A DNA stretch of 5,907 nt, from contig JADFOU010000140.1 in NCBI GenBank assembly GCA_022562655.1, forward strand, positions 1-5,907. Direction: 5' to 3'. Positions 4,492 through 5,907 of this stretch are shown in pieces; position 1 is the first letter of the stretch, and every line of letters starts with the position of its first letter. Both the position numbers and the translations under genes were made by a program. Below the pieces are notes generated by a model. It searched no databases. It saw nothing but the letters and a program-made list of their open reading frames with translations, and was not told the origin of the DNA. This DNA is from a candidate division TA06 bacterium. GTDB lineage: Bacteria; Hydrothermota; DG-26; E44-bin18; JADFOU01.

Positions 4492-5907
4492 ATGAAAAAG
4501 TTCGTAGGTTTTGTGGTGATGGGGGTTCTACTCACCGGAGGTGAGGCAAGAGCCCTGATCGGACCGGATCTTCAGAAGATCCTCGAAAGGGAGTTGACTG
4601 AAGAGAAGATTCCGGTCAATATCGTCTTGAAAGAGCAGGTGAATCCAGAAGCCATTAGGACATTGACGGTCGGGTTTACAAAAGAGGAGTGGCGGAAGGT
4701 GGTGGTGGAGGAATTGAAACGGTTTACAGAGACCCAACAGGCAGGGCTTTTGGCAGAACTCTCCTGGTGGGAGTCTCTGGGGGAGGCGGAAGGGGTGAAG
4801 GGGTTCTGGCTCATCAATGCCGTTCACGGACGTCTCACAAAAGGTGCTATCGAAGCCCTTCACGAGAGGCCAGAGGTCCATTATATCGAGTATGACCTGA
4901 TGCCCGGAGGTCTCTTGAAGCCTCAGAATGGACAGGTGGAAGAGCCTAGGATTCAGACCCTTGAATGGGGGGTGACCCGGATCAATGCCCCGGCAGTCTG
5001 GGCAATGGGGAATACAGGGCAGGGGGTTGTGGTAGGGGTGATTGACACAGGAGTAAACTATAACCATGTAGACCTGTCAGACCACCTCTGGACAGACGCC
5101 AACTACCCAAACCATGGTTGGAATTTTGAGTTGGATAACAATGATCCCATAGATAATAGCCCTAGCGGTCATGGAACCCATGTGGCAGGAATCATCGCAG
5201 GGGATGGGACAGCAGGAGATACCACCGGGGTCGCCCCAGATGCCCAGGTAATGTGCCTCCGGGTCAGGATCATTGCGGATTCAGTTGCGGAGAATCAGTG
5301 GTGGGATGCAATGCAATTTGCTGTAAGCCCTCCCCTCTCCCCCTCAAACGGTGCCCATATCATCAGTATGTCTCTTGGATTTTATGTTGCTTGGAACCCC
5401 CGGATGGCGACGTGGCGGACAAACTGCACCAATGTGGGTCTGGCTGGGATTGTGATGGTTGTGGCGGCGGGGAATGAGCGGGGGATCAATTTTCCGCCCT
5501 ATGCCATCCGTTGCCCTGCAAATGTGCCACCCCCCTGGTTGAACCCAGACCAGCCGATTTCGGGAGGGCTCTCTGATGTGGTCTCTATCGGTGCGACGGA
5601 CAGCACAGACCAGATCGCCTGGTTTTCGAATCCGGGACCCGTGACCTGGGATACGACCAGCCCCTTTAATGACTATCCTTATCCTCCCGGACTCTTCAAA
5701 CCGGATCTCTCTGCTCCGGGGGTGAATATCCGATCCCTTGATGCCTTCACTGATTCAAGTTATTCCTTTCTGAGTGGCACCTCGATGGCGACCCCCCATG
5801 TTTCAGGGACGGTTGCCCTGATGCTTTCTAGGAGACCTACGCTCTCTCCCGTAAGAATCGATCAGATCTTAGAGACGACGGCAACCGATCTGGGAGCGTC
5901 GGGGAAG
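4492..5907 (+). CDS. Secreted subtilisin-family (S8) serine protease, 3' end beyond the window
   Basis: The frame is open from ATG 4492 to the right edge (472 residues, no stop), so the protein is truncated by the window only. A signal peptide with a likely ARA cleavage site covers about 1-21. Residues about 40-135 look like an inhibitor I9-type propeptide, ending in LTKGAIEALHERPEVHYIEYD-like sequence that normally chaperones and then blocks the protease. The catalytic domain begins near 156. The full triad is present: Asp185 in VIDTG, His227 in GHGTH, Ser431 in GTSMATPH. The oxyanion-hole Asn328 lies in AAGNE and the family's DLSAPG motif is at 405-410. The enzyme should be active, acting outside the cytoplasm; substrate unknown. 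The edge falls close to the end of the catalytic domain, so extra binding domains or a sorting tail like that of the upstream Kelch protein may follow. It has its own promoter and is insulated from the Kelch gene by a terminator. The start is supported by GAGAGG just upstream. Confidence 0.95.
   Translation, partial: MKKFVGFVVMGVLLTGGEARALIGPDLQKILERELTEEKIPVNIVLKEQVNPEAIRTLTVGFTKEEWRKVVVEELKRFTETQQAGLLAELSWWESLGEAEGVKGFWLINAVHGRLTKGAIEALHERPEVHYIEYDLMPGGLLKPQNGQVEEPRIQTLEWGVTRINAPAVWAMGNTGQGVVVGVIDTGVNYNHVDLSDHLWTDANYPNHGWNFELDNNDPIDNSPSGHGTHVAGIIAGDGTAGDTTGVAPDAQVMCLRVRIIADSVAENQWWDAMQFAVSPPLSPSNGAHIISMSLGFYVAWNPRMATWRTNCTNVGLAGIVMVVAAGNERGINFPPYAIRCPANVPPPWLNPDQPISGGLSDVVSIGATDSTDQIAWFSNPGPVTWDTTSPFNDYPYPPGLFKPDLSAPGVNIRSLDAFTDSSYSFLSGTSMATPHVSGTVALMLSRRPTLSPVRIDQILETTATDLGASGK

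Noticed and set aside
4528..5067. Minus-strand open frame of 179 codons within the protease gene
   Set aside because: Opposite the propeptide and the Asp185 region, where the plus-strand protein is clearly a subtilase.
1..5907. CRISPR array, transposase, toxin-antitoxin or defence system
   Set aside because: No regularly spaced repeats and no coding frame with motifs of those systems on either strand. The genes present are an ordinary folding factor, a redox protein and two secreted proteins.

Overview
The window is bacterial and about half G+C. It holds one tRNA gene, three complete protein genes and the 5' part of a fourth. The best clue to the organism is the secreted Kelch protein. Its C-terminus is a FlgD-like/type IX secretion-like sorting domain (a PNPF strand, then KIYDITGR, then PTGIYFLKL, then KVVILR). 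Such tails, together with abundant secreted subtilases, are typical of the FCB group and of uncultured lineages such as WOR-3/Stahlbacteria. That placement is inference and could be wrong at phylum level.

Layout, left to right. Positions 1-116 are a GC-rich stretch with some hairpin potential and no gene I can name. A tRNA-Ser(CGA) with an encoded CCA end lies on the minus strand at 117-206. Next comes a C-rich/G-rich palindrome (252-304) that contains the stop codon of a minus-strand SurA-type periplasmic chaperone/prolyl isomerase gene (299-1564). The intergenic region 1568-1674 carries two divergent, near-consensus sigma70-type promoters back to back. The left one drives surA and places the predicted transcript start on the A of a surA ATG, so that mRNA may be leaderless. 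The right one drives an AhpD-like carboxymuconolactone decarboxylase-family protein (1675-2232). Then follow, each with its own promoter, a secreted six-bladed Kelch propeller protein (2358-4058) with a strong intrinsic terminator (4077-4113), and a secreted subtilisin-family (S8) protease (from 4492) that runs off the right edge. Between these two lies a 378-bp AT-richer spacer with inverted repeats and no convincing gene.

Together the genes point to envelope and secretion biology: a periplasmic folding factor, a small cytoplasmic thiol peroxidase-like protein, and two exported proteins. Each protein gene appears to be its own transcription unit. I see no mobile element, CRISPR array, defence system or toxin-antitoxin pair. 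The novel points are modest: the leaderless surA arrangement, the palindrome over the surA stop codon, and a small in-frame palindromic insertion in the sorting domain of the Kelch protein.
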